From Sulfuritalea sp. (GTDB lineage: Bacteria; Pseudomonadota; Gammaproteobacteria; Burkholderiales; Rhodocyclaceae): DNA of 64,000 bases. The notes under the pieces were generated by a model that made no database searches, was not told where the DNA came from, and saw nothing but the letters and a program-made list of their open reading frames with translations. This document shows, in pieces, positions 39,509 through 48,275 of this stretch. Position 1 is the first letter of the stretch; every line of letters begins with the position of its first letter. The translations under genes were made by a program, and so were the position numbers. The stretch spans positions 124,001-188,000 of the forward strand of contig JADJQA010000005.1 in NCBI GenBank assembly GCA_016712985.1. The letters are read 5' to 3'.

Positions 39509-41809
39509 TCAATACTTGATGCGGGCGAAATAGGTCTTTTGCGCGGCGTCAAGCGCCTGGCGCAGGGTGACAATTCCCATGCTCGCGAGCAGCGGAATCA
39601 TCTTCAGGAACGCCTCACCCGTCACATAGGCATCGCCAAGGGCGGTGTGCCGACCGATGACGTTGACGCCGAGTCGCGCCGCAAGGCTCTCCAGCTCATG
39701 CGATTGCTGGTTGGGATGAATTACCCCCGACAGCAGCAGGGTATCGAGCACCGGCTGCTGGAAACGTACGCCGATACTGTCCTCCTTGAGTTGCAGAAAG
39801 CGCATGTCGAACGCCGCGTTGTGCGCAACCAGCACGGTCTCGGCACAGAACTCATGAAAGGCAGGAAGCACCACGTCCAGTCTTGGCTGACCACTCAGCA
39901 TGGCCTCGGTAATGCCGTGAATCGGGATACCCTCGGGCTTCAGCGGGATGTCCGGGTCGACGAGCTGATCGAATATCTCCTGCCGCAGCAGGCGATTGTT
40001 CACGATGCGCACGGCGCCGATCTGAATGATTTCATCGCCGGCGGATGGCTGCAACCCGGTCGTCTCGGTATCGAATACCGAATAGACTAGATCGGTCAGC
40101 TTGCGATCGAGATCGATTCCCGAGCCTTCGGCATCGCGCGCGGCGAACAGGTCGAAATCGTAATACTCGGGCCGGCTGTCGCTGCTCAACTGCTGCCTTT
40201 GGTCGATCATCTGCACATCGGCCATCACCGCCGCCGGCAACACCAGGCGGAAGAAGGCCTTGTGCGCGGCCTTGTCACGCTGATACCAGATCTCTCCGCC
40301 ATGACGGTCGATCACGTCGCGCAGTGTCAGTGGACTGGTCTCGGCGCCGACGGTCATCGGCTCCAGTTCCCATGTATAGAGGGTCTCCGAGGAAATCGGC
40401 TTACCCAACCAGATCAGATCCACAAAAACCATCGTGCCTTCGGCGGAAAGACTCAGGCGCAATTCACGAATGGCATAGTGCTCCTGCAGGCGCGCGGCGA
40501 GAAAAGTTATGCCCTGAATCAGGGAGAAGCTGTCTACCCGCATCCACAATCCGTGGTCCTGCTCCTCGTTCTTGATCGGCAGATGCAGCCGCTCTTCGAT
40601 GCGTCGCGCCGCGGCGGCAACGATGTCAATCGCCAGAACGTCTTCCAGCGGCCAGCGAGTCTTCAGTGAATCGGCAAAACGGCTCATGGTGGCCTCAAGC
40701 CGGGCGCTCATCGCCGAGGCCTCGTCCGCAATCACGCGCGTGAAGCGCTCGCGGTAGTCGGCCTCCATCTCCGGCGAATCGATCAGCGTTTCCACCGCGG
40801 CGCGGATGTTGCCCAGCGCCGCCCGGTTGCCATCGGTGAGTGATTGCAGGGCCTGATCGCGCTCGGCTTCCCGCTCGAAATTGCGGGTAATGTTTTCGAT
40901 GGTCAGCACGTAGCCGGTGACGTGCAGGTCGGCACCGAGCATGTCTGCAGTTGTCATCTCATGGGCAGGCGCAGTCTGGCCACTAACATCGTCACCCCCC
41001 TTCTTGGCAGGGGGGCCGGGGGGGGTGCCGTCCAATTTTTCACCGGTGGCGGAGCCGCCGACGCCCGTGCGCAGCACGGGTGCCATCTGTGCCCTGAGCA
41101 ACTGTCCGCCGTGCGTCGAAGTGATGAAATTGGCTATCGGCTCGGCGCTGCCCTTGCGCAATCTCTGCTGGATGGTCTCCAGTGAATGAGTAATCTGGCC
41201 ACGCTCGAGGATGGAAAAGATCGAGCGACCAAGTCCGATCAGGGCGCCGCCGCTCATCGACGTCGGCCCCTGCGCGAGCGCCTTGAACTCGAGTCGCGCA
41301 CGGCTGTTGTAGAGCAGGATGCGACCATCCATATTGCATACCACGACCCCCAGCGCGAGTTCCGACATCAGCGCGGCAAGCCGGTTCTTTTCCTCTTCCA
41401 CGGTCGCCTTGGCCTGGCGGATCTGCTCTTCGACATCGTTCAGCAATTCGTCGCGCTGCTGCGCCAGATCGTTGGCCGCGCGGGCCAGCTCGCGCACTTC
41501 GGGAGGGCCTTCGGGCGCCACCCGGAAGTTGCGATTGGCGCCAAGCATCAGGCGCAGTGTCTCTGCCATGCGCAACAGGCCGTGCACATACTGCTGGAAC
41601 AGTCCGCGCAACAACAGCACGCCGGCAACAAATCCGCACAGCGTAATCATGCCGCCGACCTGAAGGCGCGGCAGGAGGAATTCGACAAGCGCGGCGCGTT
41701 CGGCGCCGCGCGCTTCGACAAACACCAGCAGACCGGTGAGAACGAACGGCCCGGTCATCAGCAATCCGAGAACGCAAATGGCAAGAATGAAGCGAAACCT
41801 TACCTTCAT
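39509..41809 (-). CDS. Membrane PAS/pseudokinase fused to a DnaQ-type 3'-5' exonuclease
   Basis: The 766-residue fusion has two membrane helices (about 6-32 and 53-71), a HAMP-like segment (73-125), a PAS-like domain (140-310) and a histidine-kinase-like region (315-525). It ends in an exonuclease domain (573-740) with all DEDDh residues: Asp580/Glu582 in FDTETTG, Asp668 in HNAAFD, His721 and Asp726 in HTALGDA. In the kinase region the expected phospho-histidine box reads LTDGNRAALGNIRAAVETL, with no histidine, and the ATP-binding boxes are degenerate, so it is probably a sensor pseudokinase. It overlaps the receiver gene by ATGA. Role: unknown, in an acetate-responsive signalling operon. Confidence 0.85.
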   Translation of the reverse strand: MKVRFRFILAICVLGLLMTGPFVLTGLLVFVEARGAERAALVEFLLPRLQVGGMITLCGFVAGVLLLRGLFQQYVHGLLRMAETLRLMLGANRNFRVAPEGPPEVRELARAANDLAQQRDELLNDVEEQIRQAKATVEEEKNRLAALMSELALGVVVCNMDGRILLYNSRARLEFKALAQGPTSMSGGALIGLGRSIFSILERGQITHSLETIQQRLRKGSAEPIANFITSTHGGQLLRAQMAPVLRTGVGGSATGEKLDGTPPGPPAKKGGDDVSGQTAPAHEMTTADMLGADLHVTGYVLTIENITRNFEREAERDQALQSLTDGNRAALGNIRAAVETLIDSPEMEADYRERFTRVIADEASAMSARLEATMSRFADSLKTRWPLEDVLAIDIVAAAARRIEERLHLPIKNEEQDHGLWMRVDSFSLIQGITFLAARLQEHYAIRELRLSLSAEGTMVFVDLIWLGKPISSETLYTWELEPMTVGAETSPLTLRDVIDRHGGEIWYQRDKAAHKAFFRLVLPAAVMADVQMIDQRQQLSSDSRPEYYDFDLFAARDAEGSGIDLDRKLTDLVYSVFDTETTGLQPSAGDEIIQIGAVRIVNNRLLRQEIFDQLVDPDIPLKPEGIPIHGITEAMLSGQPRLDVVLPAFHEFCAETVLVAHNAAFDMRFLQLKEDSIGVRFQQPVLDTLLLSGVIHPNQQSHELESLAARLGVNVIGRHTALGDAYVTGEAFLKMIPLLASMGIVTLRQALDAAQKTYFARIKY
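40993..41044. repeat. GC-rich palindromic repeat inside the exonuclease-fusion gene
   Basis: A CCCCCTTCTTGGCAGGGGGG-type palindrome sits inside the coding sequence and is translated as the low-complexity linker KLDGTPPGPPAKKGGDD (about residues 258-274). Such G/C-run hairpins normally occur between genes as REP-like elements. The frame is kept, so the insertion appears tolerated in a loop of the PAS-like region. Origin by insertion is inferred from composition. Confidence 0.55.
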
Positions 41810-42171
41810 GCCAGCAACGACTTGATCTGGAGCACGAGGTCCTTGGTCGAGAAAGGCTTGGTGACATAGGCATCGGCGCCGAGCGCCAGGCCCTTGGCGA
41901 CTTCCGTCTCGCGCCCCTTGGCGGTCAGCATGATGATTTTCACCCCCATCAACGCCGGCATGGCACGCAAGGCCTCGCAGACCTCGAAGCCGGATTTCTT
42001 CGGCATCATCACGTCGAGCAGGATCAGGTCGGGAAGAAATTCAGCAGCTTGCTGCAGCGCGGCTTCACCGTCGGTCGCCACGGCGATCTGGAAGCCCTCC
42101 TTCTTCATCAGGTACTCAAGCGAAATGACGATGTTCGGCTCGTCATCGACAATCAATATGCGCTGGCTCAC
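41806..42171 (-). CDS. Stand-alone response-regulator receiver protein
   Basis: The 121-residue CheY-like receiver has RILIVDDEPNI, the phospho-acceptor Asp53 in LILLDVMMP, the switch Thr in IIMLTAKG and Lys in YVTKPF. There is no output domain. A GTG at 42171 was chosen as the start because GGAGGAGAG lies directly ahead; ATG-initiated versions would add about 34 residues with no receiver homology. It follows the SLC5-kinase gene by 152 bases and overlaps the exonuclease fusion by 4, so the kinase at 42324 is the likely phosphodonor. The DNA-binding CrbR-type partner known from other species is not in this window. Confidence 0.87.
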   Translation of the reverse strand: MSQRILIVDDEPNIVISLEYLMKKEGFQIAVATDGEAALQQAAEFLPDLILLDVMMPKKSGFEVCEALRAMPALMGVKIIMLTAKGRETEVAKGLALGADAYVTKPFSTKDLVLQIKSLLA

Positions 42172-42323
42172 GGCTCTCCTCCGGTCCAATAGTCCAAGTT
42201 GCGGTCGCCGGGCTAAGGTTCCAACCAGCAGGCCCCTGTCCGACGAGTTCACGATGTCATCGCCAATGCGCAAGGCCTGCTGCTACCGCAGGCACTCTTC
42301 AGGGAGACTCCCGTACTCTTGTT

Positions 42324-45065
42324 TCACGCATTATCGCCCGCCTGCCGGGGCAGTGTGAAAACGAAACGCGCGCCGGCCCCCGGCGTGCTTTCGACCCACA
42401 GCCGGCCATGGAAATACTCGATGATCTGGCGACTGATCGGCAGCCCGAGGCCGGTGCCCTGCGGCTTGTCGGTAAGCACGTCGGCCGTGCCCGCGCCCTG
42501 GCGGAATTTGTCAAAAATCAGATCCTGATCCTCGAGCTGGATGCCGGGTCCGTTGTCGGTAACATCGACCAGCACTTCGCTGGTCGTGCCGCTGGCGCCG
42601 ACTGTCACCCGACCGCTCTCTGCGGGGACGAACTTGAGCGCGTTCGACAGCAAATTGACCATCACCTGCATCAGGCGGTCGCGGTCGGCCATCACGCTGA
42701 GCCCCGCTTCGCACCGATCAAGCTCCAGTCTGACGCGCTTCTCGGCGAAAAGGGCGGTCAACGAGTCCGCCGCTTCATGGATCACTTCGGCCACATCCAC
42801 CGCCGTCACGGTCCATTCTGCGCGACCGGATTCGAGCTTGGCCAGATCGAGAATCTGGTTGATCAGGCGCGACAGGCGCACGGTCTCGCTGACGATGATG
42901 CCGAGAAAGCGCGAGCGCTGCGCCAGGTCGATTTTCGGATCCTCGTGGAGCATTTCGGAGAAGGCGCGGATCGAGGTAAGCGGGGTGCGCAGTTCGTGCG
43001 TGACGGTGGAGATAAAATCATCCTTCATGCGATCCAGTTCGAGCAGTCGGGAATTCGCTTCGCGCAGTTCCGCAGTGGCACGCCGCAGTTCCAGGGACTT
43101 CTGCTCCAGTTCGTGCGAGTAGGCGCGGATCTGCGAAGCCTCATCGAGGATGTTCATGACCTCGTCGATACCCAGCGGTTCCTCGGTGACCACCGACGCC
43201 ACCATGGCGCGCGCCGACGCCGAGCCGATGGCGCCCGCCAGCAGGGTTTCGGCGAAGCTGACCAGCCGGGTATCGGCGGGAAGCTCCTGGATCGACTTCA
43301 AACCCCGCTGCCGCGCATGACGATCAAAGGCTTCCTGCGCCCGCTCGCTGCCGAGGAAGCGGCCTGCCAGCGGCAGCAGGTCGGCGACGCCGGCGCCGCC
43401 CCGCCAGCCCGAGACGCCGGCCGCCTCGGCGCCGCCAACGAAGAGGGTCGCCTGCCGCGCCTCGCGCACGTTCGGCACGCGTTTCAGCGAAACGCCAATG
43501 TAGGCGCCGAGATTGGCGAGCATGCTCCACACCAGGCAATGCGTGATCTCGTCGAGTCCGGACAGGCCAAGCAGACGTTGCGGGTGCAGGAGTTCGATGC
43601 CGAACAAACCCTGCGCGATGAAACCATCCGGCAGCCAGCCCGATTTGGCGAAAGACGGCAGCAACAGCGTATAGGTCCATAGCAAGAAACCCGCCGCCAG
43701 ACCCGCCAGCGCACCCTCCCGGGTGCCCCCCTTCCAGCACAGGCCGCCGATCACCACCGGAGCGAACTGGGCCACTGCGGCAAAGGAAATCAGTCCGATC
43801 GAGACCAGCGCATAGGCTTCTCCGGCCACGCGAAAGTACAAATAACCAAGACCAAGGATTATCGCGATCGACCAGCGCCGGATATCCAGCAAAAGACCCG
43901 AAAGGTCGGCGCGTGTCGCCAGCCCCAATATCGGCAGGCGCAACAGCGCCGGCATCACCAGATCGTTGCAGACCATGGTCGACAAGGCGATGGTTTCGAC
44001 GATCACCATCCCGGTAGCCGCCGACAGGCCGCCGATATACACCAACAGTGCCAGGGCCTCCTCCTGATGGGCCATCGGCAGGGTCAAGACGAAGGTATCG
44101 GCGTCGACTCCGCCGCCGGGGAAATGCAACAAACCGGCCAGCGCCACGGGAAGCACGAACAGGTTTATCAGGAACAGGTAGAGCGGAAACATCCATATCG
44201 CTCGACTCACATGGTTGACATCGACGTTTTCCACCACCGCGATCTGGAACTGGCGCGGCAAAAGCAACGAGGCGAACAGGGCCAAAAAGATAAGCGTGCC
44301 CCAGGCGCCATAGCTGGCCGGCGCACCGGCAGCGGTCAAACCGCGCGCGAGGTCTGGTACGGCGGCCGCCTTTGCGAAAACGTCGCCGATTCCGTCGTTG
44401 ATTCCCCAGACGACGAAGACGCCCGCCGCCAGAAAGGCGACGAGCTTGACCACGGATTCCACGGCGATGGCGGCGACCATCCCTTCGTGACGTTCCGTGG
44501 CATCGAGGTGGCGAGTGCCGAACAGGATCGTGAACGCCGCCAGAATCATTGCCACGTACAGCGCGCTGTCCTGTATCACGGGGACGGCGCCGGCCTTGGC
44601 CGGCATGATGATTTCAGGATAACTGGCGAGAATCGCAAAGCTGTTGGATACCGCCTTGAGCTGCAGGGCGATATACGGAATTACGCCGATCACGGCGATG
44701 ACGGTCACCAAACCGCCGAGCAACTGACTCTTGCCATAGCGCGACGCGACAAAGTCCGCAATCGACGTAATGCGATTGGCCTTGGCGACCCGGATCATCT
44801 TCTGCAGGATGAAGCCAGCCAGTGCAAACAACAGCGTGGGCCCCAGATAGATTGGCAGGAAGCCGATGCCGCTGGCCGCCGCACGACCGACGCTGCCGTA
44901 GAAGGTCCAGGTGGTGCAATAGACACCGAGCGAGAGCGCATACACCAACGGATTGGAGATCAGGGAGCGCCCCGCATCCGCGCGCCTGTCGGCATACCAG
45001 GCGATGGCAAACAGGATTCCCAGGTAACCAAACGAAGCAAGAACGATCACCCAACCCGCCAACAT
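42324..45065 (-). CDS. SLC5 sodium/solute-symporter-like sensor histidine kinase (CrbS-like)
   Basis: The 913-residue protein joins a polytopic SLC5/PutP-type transporter domain (about 1-490, many hydrophobic helices; GVYCTTWTFYGSVGRAA, RITSIADFVASRYGKS) to a linker and a complete histidine kinase (about 615-910). The H-box is FISTVTHELRTPLTSIRAFSEML, the N-box MQVMVNLLSNALKF, and G-boxes are DNGPGI and GTGLGLPIS. This is the architecture of CrbS, which controls acs in Vibrio and Pseudomonas. Acs lies just upstream here, so acetate sensing is likely. The ATG at 45065 lies one base beyond the stop of the small membrane gene; an earlier in-frame start would overlap it. Confidence 0.9.
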   Translation of the reverse strand: MLAGWVIVLASFGYLGILFAIAWYADRRADAGRSLISNPLVYALSLGVYCTTWTFYGSVGRAAASGIGFLPIYLGPTLLFALAGFILQKMIRVAKANRITSIADFVASRYGKSQLLGGLVTVIAVIGVIPYIALQLKAVSNSFAILASYPEIIMPAKAGAVPVIQDSALYVAMILAAFTILFGTRHLDATERHEGMVAAIAVESVVKLVAFLAAGVFVVWGINDGIGDVFAKAAAVPDLARGLTAAGAPASYGAWGTLIFLALFASLLLPRQFQIAVVENVDVNHVSRAIWMFPLYLFLINLFVLPVALAGLLHFPGGGVDADTFVLTLPMAHQEEALALLVYIGGLSAATGMVIVETIALSTMVCNDLVMPALLRLPILGLATRADLSGLLLDIRRWSIAIILGLGYLYFRVAGEAYALVSIGLISFAAVAQFAPVVIGGLCWKGGTREGALAGLAAGFLLWTYTLLLPSFAKSGWLPDGFIAQGLFGIELLHPQRLLGLSGLDEITHCLVWSMLANLGAYIGVSLKRVPNVREARQATLFVGGAEAAGVSGWRGGAGVADLLPLAGRFLGSERAQEAFDRHARQRGLKSIQELPADTRLVSFAETLLAGAIGSASARAMVASVVTEEPLGIDEVMNILDEASQIRAYSHELEQKSLELRRATAELREANSRLLELDRMKDDFISTVTHELRTPLTSIRAFSEMLHEDPKIDLAQRSRFLGIIVSETVRLSRLINQILDLAKLESGRAEWTVTAVDVAEVIHEAADSLTALFAEKRVRLELDRCEAGLSVMADRDRLMQVMVNLLSNALKFVPAESGRVTVGASGTTSEVLVDVTDNGPGIQLEDQDLIFDKFRQGAGTADVLTDKPQGTGLGLPISRQIIEYFHGRLWVESTPGAGARFVFTLPRQAGDNA

Positions 45066-45066
45066 C

Positions 45067-45267
45067 TCAGTCGCCGCGCCTTTCAACCACCCACGCCATG
45101 AGTGCAATGAGGCCTGCCCAAGAGCTCATCAGCCAGACGTAGAGCGGTGGCAGACCGAAAAAGTCCCCGCTGCGGCTGAACACCGAAAGCAAGGGATAGT
45201 TGAACAAGATGCAGCCGATCAGGAACAGAAAGGCGAGACGCGGCGCTACGAGTCGGGAGCGGATCAT
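45067..45267 (-). CDS. Small two-helix membrane protein beside SLC5 kinase
   Basis: The 66-residue protein has two hydrophobic helices (about 10-28 and 40-60) with a short loop carrying FFGLPPLYVWLMSSWAG. Small proteins of this kind (DUF3311/DUF4212-like) regularly precede SLC5 symporters and are thought to be accessory subunits. The stop codon is one base from the kinase start, so translation is coupled. It is the first cistron of the signalling operon. The exact family is not certain from sequence alone. Confidence 0.75.
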   Translation of the reverse strand: MIRSRLVAPRLAFLFLIGCILFNYPLLSVFSRSGDFFGLPPLYVWLMSSWAGLIALMAWVVERRGD

Positions 45268-45360
45268 GTCGTCATCTCCGGGAAAGAACCTGTGCCAGCG
45301 GGAATCCTACGCCGAATGACGAACGCCGACATATACATACCGTCCCCTGCAGAGGCGGGA

Positions 45361-45395
45361 AACAAAAGCGCCCGTCTTGCGAGGGCGCTTTTGTT
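45361..45395 (-). terminator. Strong terminator downstream of acs
   Basis: A perfect 13-bp stem (AACAAAAGCGCCC / GGGCGCTTTTGTT) with a 9-base loop ends in T runs in both directions. It lies 80 bases past the acs stop and just ahead of the signalling operon. It would end acs transcripts and separate the two units. It may work bidirectionally. Confidence 0.88.
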
Positions 45396-45475
45396 CGATT
45401 ATGGCAACGCTCTGCGTGCTGGGGCTTACACTTGATGCCCGAAAGCCGCGGTATCCAATCGGACGCGGGCCGGTG

Positions 45476-47458
45476 TCAGGCGTTGTGCTTCAACTGATCC
45501 AGAATCCCCGGGTTTTCCAGCGTCGAGACATCCTGGGTGATGTCTTCGCCCTTGGCCAGACTGCGCAGCAGGCGGCGCATGATCTTGCCGGAACGCGTCT
45601 TCGGCAGGTTGTCGCCGAAACGGATGTCCTTGGGCTTGGCGATCGGTCCGATTTCCTTGCCGACCCAGTTGCGCAGCTCGTTGGCGATCTTCTTCGCTTC
45701 TTCGTCCGAGGGACGCGCCTGCTTCAGCACGACAAAGGCGCAGATCGCCTCGCCGGCCAGATCATCGGGACGACCCACCACGGCGGCTTCCGCCACCAGC
45801 GGATTGGATACCAGCGCCGACTCGATTTCCATGGTGCCCATGCGGTGCCCGGACACGTTCAGCACATCGTCGATGCGACCCATGATGGTGAAATAGCCGG
45901 TCTTCGCGTCGCGCACCGCGCCATCGCCCGCCAGATACGTGGTGCCGCCGAAATCCACCGGGAAGTAGGACTTCTTGTAACGCTCCGGATCGCCGTAGAT
46001 GGTGCGGATCATGCCCGGCCAGGGCTTCTTGACCACGAGGAAGCCGCCCTTGCCCCATTCGACATCATTGCCGGTCTCGTCGACGATGGCGGCCATGATG
46101 CCGGGGAAAGGCAGGGTGCAGGAACCCGGCACCAACGGCGTTACGCCCGGCAGCGGAGTGATCATGTGGCCGCCCGGCTCGGTCTGCCAGAAGGTGTCCA
46201 CGATCGGGCAGCGCGCCCCGCCAATGTTGTTGTAGTACCACATCCAGGCTTCCGGATTGATTGGCTCGCCCACCGAACCGAGCAGACGCAGGGAACTCAG
46301 ATCGTAGTTCTTCGGGTGCGTGGTCGGCGTGGTTTCGCTGGCCTTGATCAGCGAGCGAATGGCGGTCGGCGCGGTGTAGAAAATAGTGACCTTGTGGGTC
46401 TGGATGGTCTTCCAGAAACGCCCGGCATCGGGGTAGGTCGGCACACCTTCGAACACCACTTCGGTGGCGCCGCAGGCCAGCGGGCCGTAAGCGATGTAGG
46501 TATGCCCGGTCACCCAGCCGATGTCGGCGGTGCACCAGAAGATGTCGTCCGGCTTGATGTCGAAGGTCCACTTCATGGTCACGATGGCATGCAGCAGATA
46601 GCCTCCAGAACTGTGCTGCACGCCCTTCGGCTTGCCGGTGGAACCCGAGGTGTAGAGCAGGAACAGCGGATGCTCGGCCTCAACCCATTCGGGTTCGCAG
46701 ACATCGGACTGGCCGGCGGTAACGTCATTCCACCACTTGTCGCGGCCGGCAACCATGTTGCACGGTCCGCCGGTGCGCTTGAAGACGATGATCGTTTTGA
46801 TCGACTCGCAGCCGCCCATGGCGATACCGTCGTCGACAGCCGGCTTCAGGGGAATGTTCTTGCCGCCGCGGCACTGCTCGTCGGACGTAATCACGGCCAC
46901 CGCGCCGGCATCCTGGATGCGTTCCTGCACGCTCTTCGCCGAGAAGCCGCCGAACACCACCGAATGGACGGCGCCAATGCGGGCACAGGCCTGCATGGCG
47001 ACCACGCCTTCGACAGACATCGGCATGTAGATCAGGACGCGATCGCCCTTCTTGATGCCCTGCGCGCGCAGCGCGTTGGCAAACCGCGCAACCTGCGACA
47101 GCAGCTCCCTATACGTCACCTTGGTGGACTTGCCGCCGTCAGCTTCAAAAATGATTGCGACCTTGTCGCCCAGGCCGGCCTCGATGTTGCGATCGAGACA
47201 GTTGAAGGAGACATTCAGCTTGCCGTCGGCAAACCACTGATAGAAAGGGGCCTTGGAGTCGTCCAGCGACTTGGTGAAGGGCTGCTTCCAGGTCATGTGT
47301 TCCCGCGCCAAGCGAGCCCAGTAGCCGGCGTAATCCTGATCGGCCTCCTTGCACAGAGCCTCATAAGCCGCCATCCCGGAAATCGTGGCCTTCTTGACCA
47401 CGGCATCCGATGGGGGAAATAGACGGGTTTCCGTACCAACTGATTCGATGCTTGACAT
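45476..47458 (-). CDS. acs: Acetyl-CoA synthetase
   Basis: Activates acetate to acetyl-CoA through acetyl-AMP. The 660-residue protein has the P-loop-like YTSGSTGKPKGVQHSSGG, the adenine/acetate region FWQTEPGGHMITPLPG, the GRIDDVLNVSGHRMGTMEIES hinge and PKTRSGKIMRR with the lysine that is acetylated in characterised Acs. The ATG at 47458 was chosen because AGGAGAGGTGTC precedes it and the protein begins as in relatives; upstream open sequence adds about 104 residues without homology. With the neighbouring SLC5 kinase it forms an acetate sensing and assimilation module feeding the ethylmalonyl-CoA pathway. Confidence 0.95.
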   Translation of the reverse strand: MSSIESVGTETRLFPPSDAVVKKATISGMAAYEALCKEADQDYAGYWARLAREHMTWKQPFTKSLDDSKAPFYQWFADGKLNVSFNCLDRNIEAGLGDKVAIIFEADGGKSTKVTYRELLSQVARFANALRAQGIKKGDRVLIYMPMSVEGVVAMQACARIGAVHSVVFGGFSAKSVQERIQDAGAVAVITSDEQCRGGKNIPLKPAVDDGIAMGGCESIKTIIVFKRTGGPCNMVAGRDKWWNDVTAGQSDVCEPEWVEAEHPLFLLYTSGSTGKPKGVQHSSGGYLLHAIVTMKWTFDIKPDDIFWCTADIGWVTGHTYIAYGPLACGATEVVFEGVPTYPDAGRFWKTIQTHKVTIFYTAPTAIRSLIKASETTPTTHPKNYDLSSLRLLGSVGEPINPEAWMWYYNNIGGARCPIVDTFWQTEPGGHMITPLPGVTPLVPGSCTLPFPGIMAAIVDETGNDVEWGKGGFLVVKKPWPGMIRTIYGDPERYKKSYFPVDFGGTTYLAGDGAVRDAKTGYFTIMGRIDDVLNVSGHRMGTMEIESALVSNPLVAEAAVVGRPDDLAGEAICAFVVLKQARPSDEEAKKIANELRNWVGKEIGPIAKPKDIRFGDNLPKTRSGKIMRRLLRSLAKGEDITQDVSTLENPGILDQLKHNA

Positions 47459-47735
47459 TGACACCTCTCCTCTCGCCAGGGACCGGATGGAATCCGGATG
47501 ATTGAAATCTCTGAATCTTCTGCCACTTCGGCAAGGCCCGCCGCTCGGCCGGTGCGCTTCCCGCCATGCCAAGAATTCGCGGTGGACATTATTGGACGGC
47601 CTTGCCAAGTCGGGCGATTCTAAGCACTTCTGGATCAAAGCGGAAGAGTCTTCCGCGCGGAACTTGCCATGCGTCCAGACATCAGCCGCCGGCTCCTGAG
47701 TTACTATTGTCGCCCCGTCCCCCTTGTAGCGTGTC

Positions 47736-48263
47736 ATGAACCGACTTACCAAAACCATGGAGGCTTTCATATTCTGGAGCCGCTGGCTGCAGGCCCCGCT
47801 GTATCTGGGCCTGATCGTCGCGCAGGGGGTCTATGTGTACCAGTTCATGCATGAACTGGCCCATCTGGTAACCAAGACGGGAACCCTGACCGAGTCCGAA
47901 GTGATGCTCATCGTGCTGGGGCTGATCGATGTCGTGATGATCGCCAACCTGCTGCTGATGGTCACCATCGGCGGTTACGAAACCTTCGTTTCACGGCTTG
48001 ATCTGGATGGGCATCCCGACCAGCCGGAATGGCTGTCACATGTCAATGCCGGCGTCCTCAAGGTGAAGCTGGCAATCGCCCTCATCAGCATTTCCTCGAT
48101 CCACCTGCTGCGCACCTTCATCAACGCCCCGCATGTCGAAGACCGCGTCATCATCACGCAAGTCACCATCCACGCGGCCTTCCTCCTTTCAGCCATCGCC
48201 ATTGCCTACACGGACAAGATCATGATGCAGGCCATCGCGGCGCGCCAATCCAGCCAACACTAA
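47736..48263 (+). CDS. UPF0114 (YqhA) family membrane protein
   Basis: The 175-residue protein shows four hydrophobic segments and the family's conserved pieces: FWSRWLQAPLYLGLIVAQ near the N-terminus, LLMVTIGGYETFVSRLD near the middle and KLAIALISISSIHLLRTFIN. YqhA-type proteins are integral inner-membrane proteins of unknown function. It is divergent from acs (277-base gap) and probably co-transcribed with fumarase and metY, the fumarase ATG being only 12 bases past its stop. Confidence 0.85.
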   Translation: MNRLTKTMEAFIFWSRWLQAPLYLGLIVAQGVYVYQFMHELAHLVTKTGTLTESEVMLIVLGLIDVVMIANLLLMVTIGGYETFVSRLDLDGHPDQPEWLSHVNAGVLKVKLAIALISISSIHLLRTFINAPHVEDRVIITQVTIHAAFLLSAIAIAYTDKIMMQAIAARQSSQH

Positions 48264-48275
48264 ATCGGAGCTTCC

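Noticed and set aside
47530..47606. Inverted GGCAAGGCC / GGCCTTGCC pair in the acs-yqhA gap as an operator
   Set aside because: Arms are 59 bases apart with no promoter context; too weak to list.
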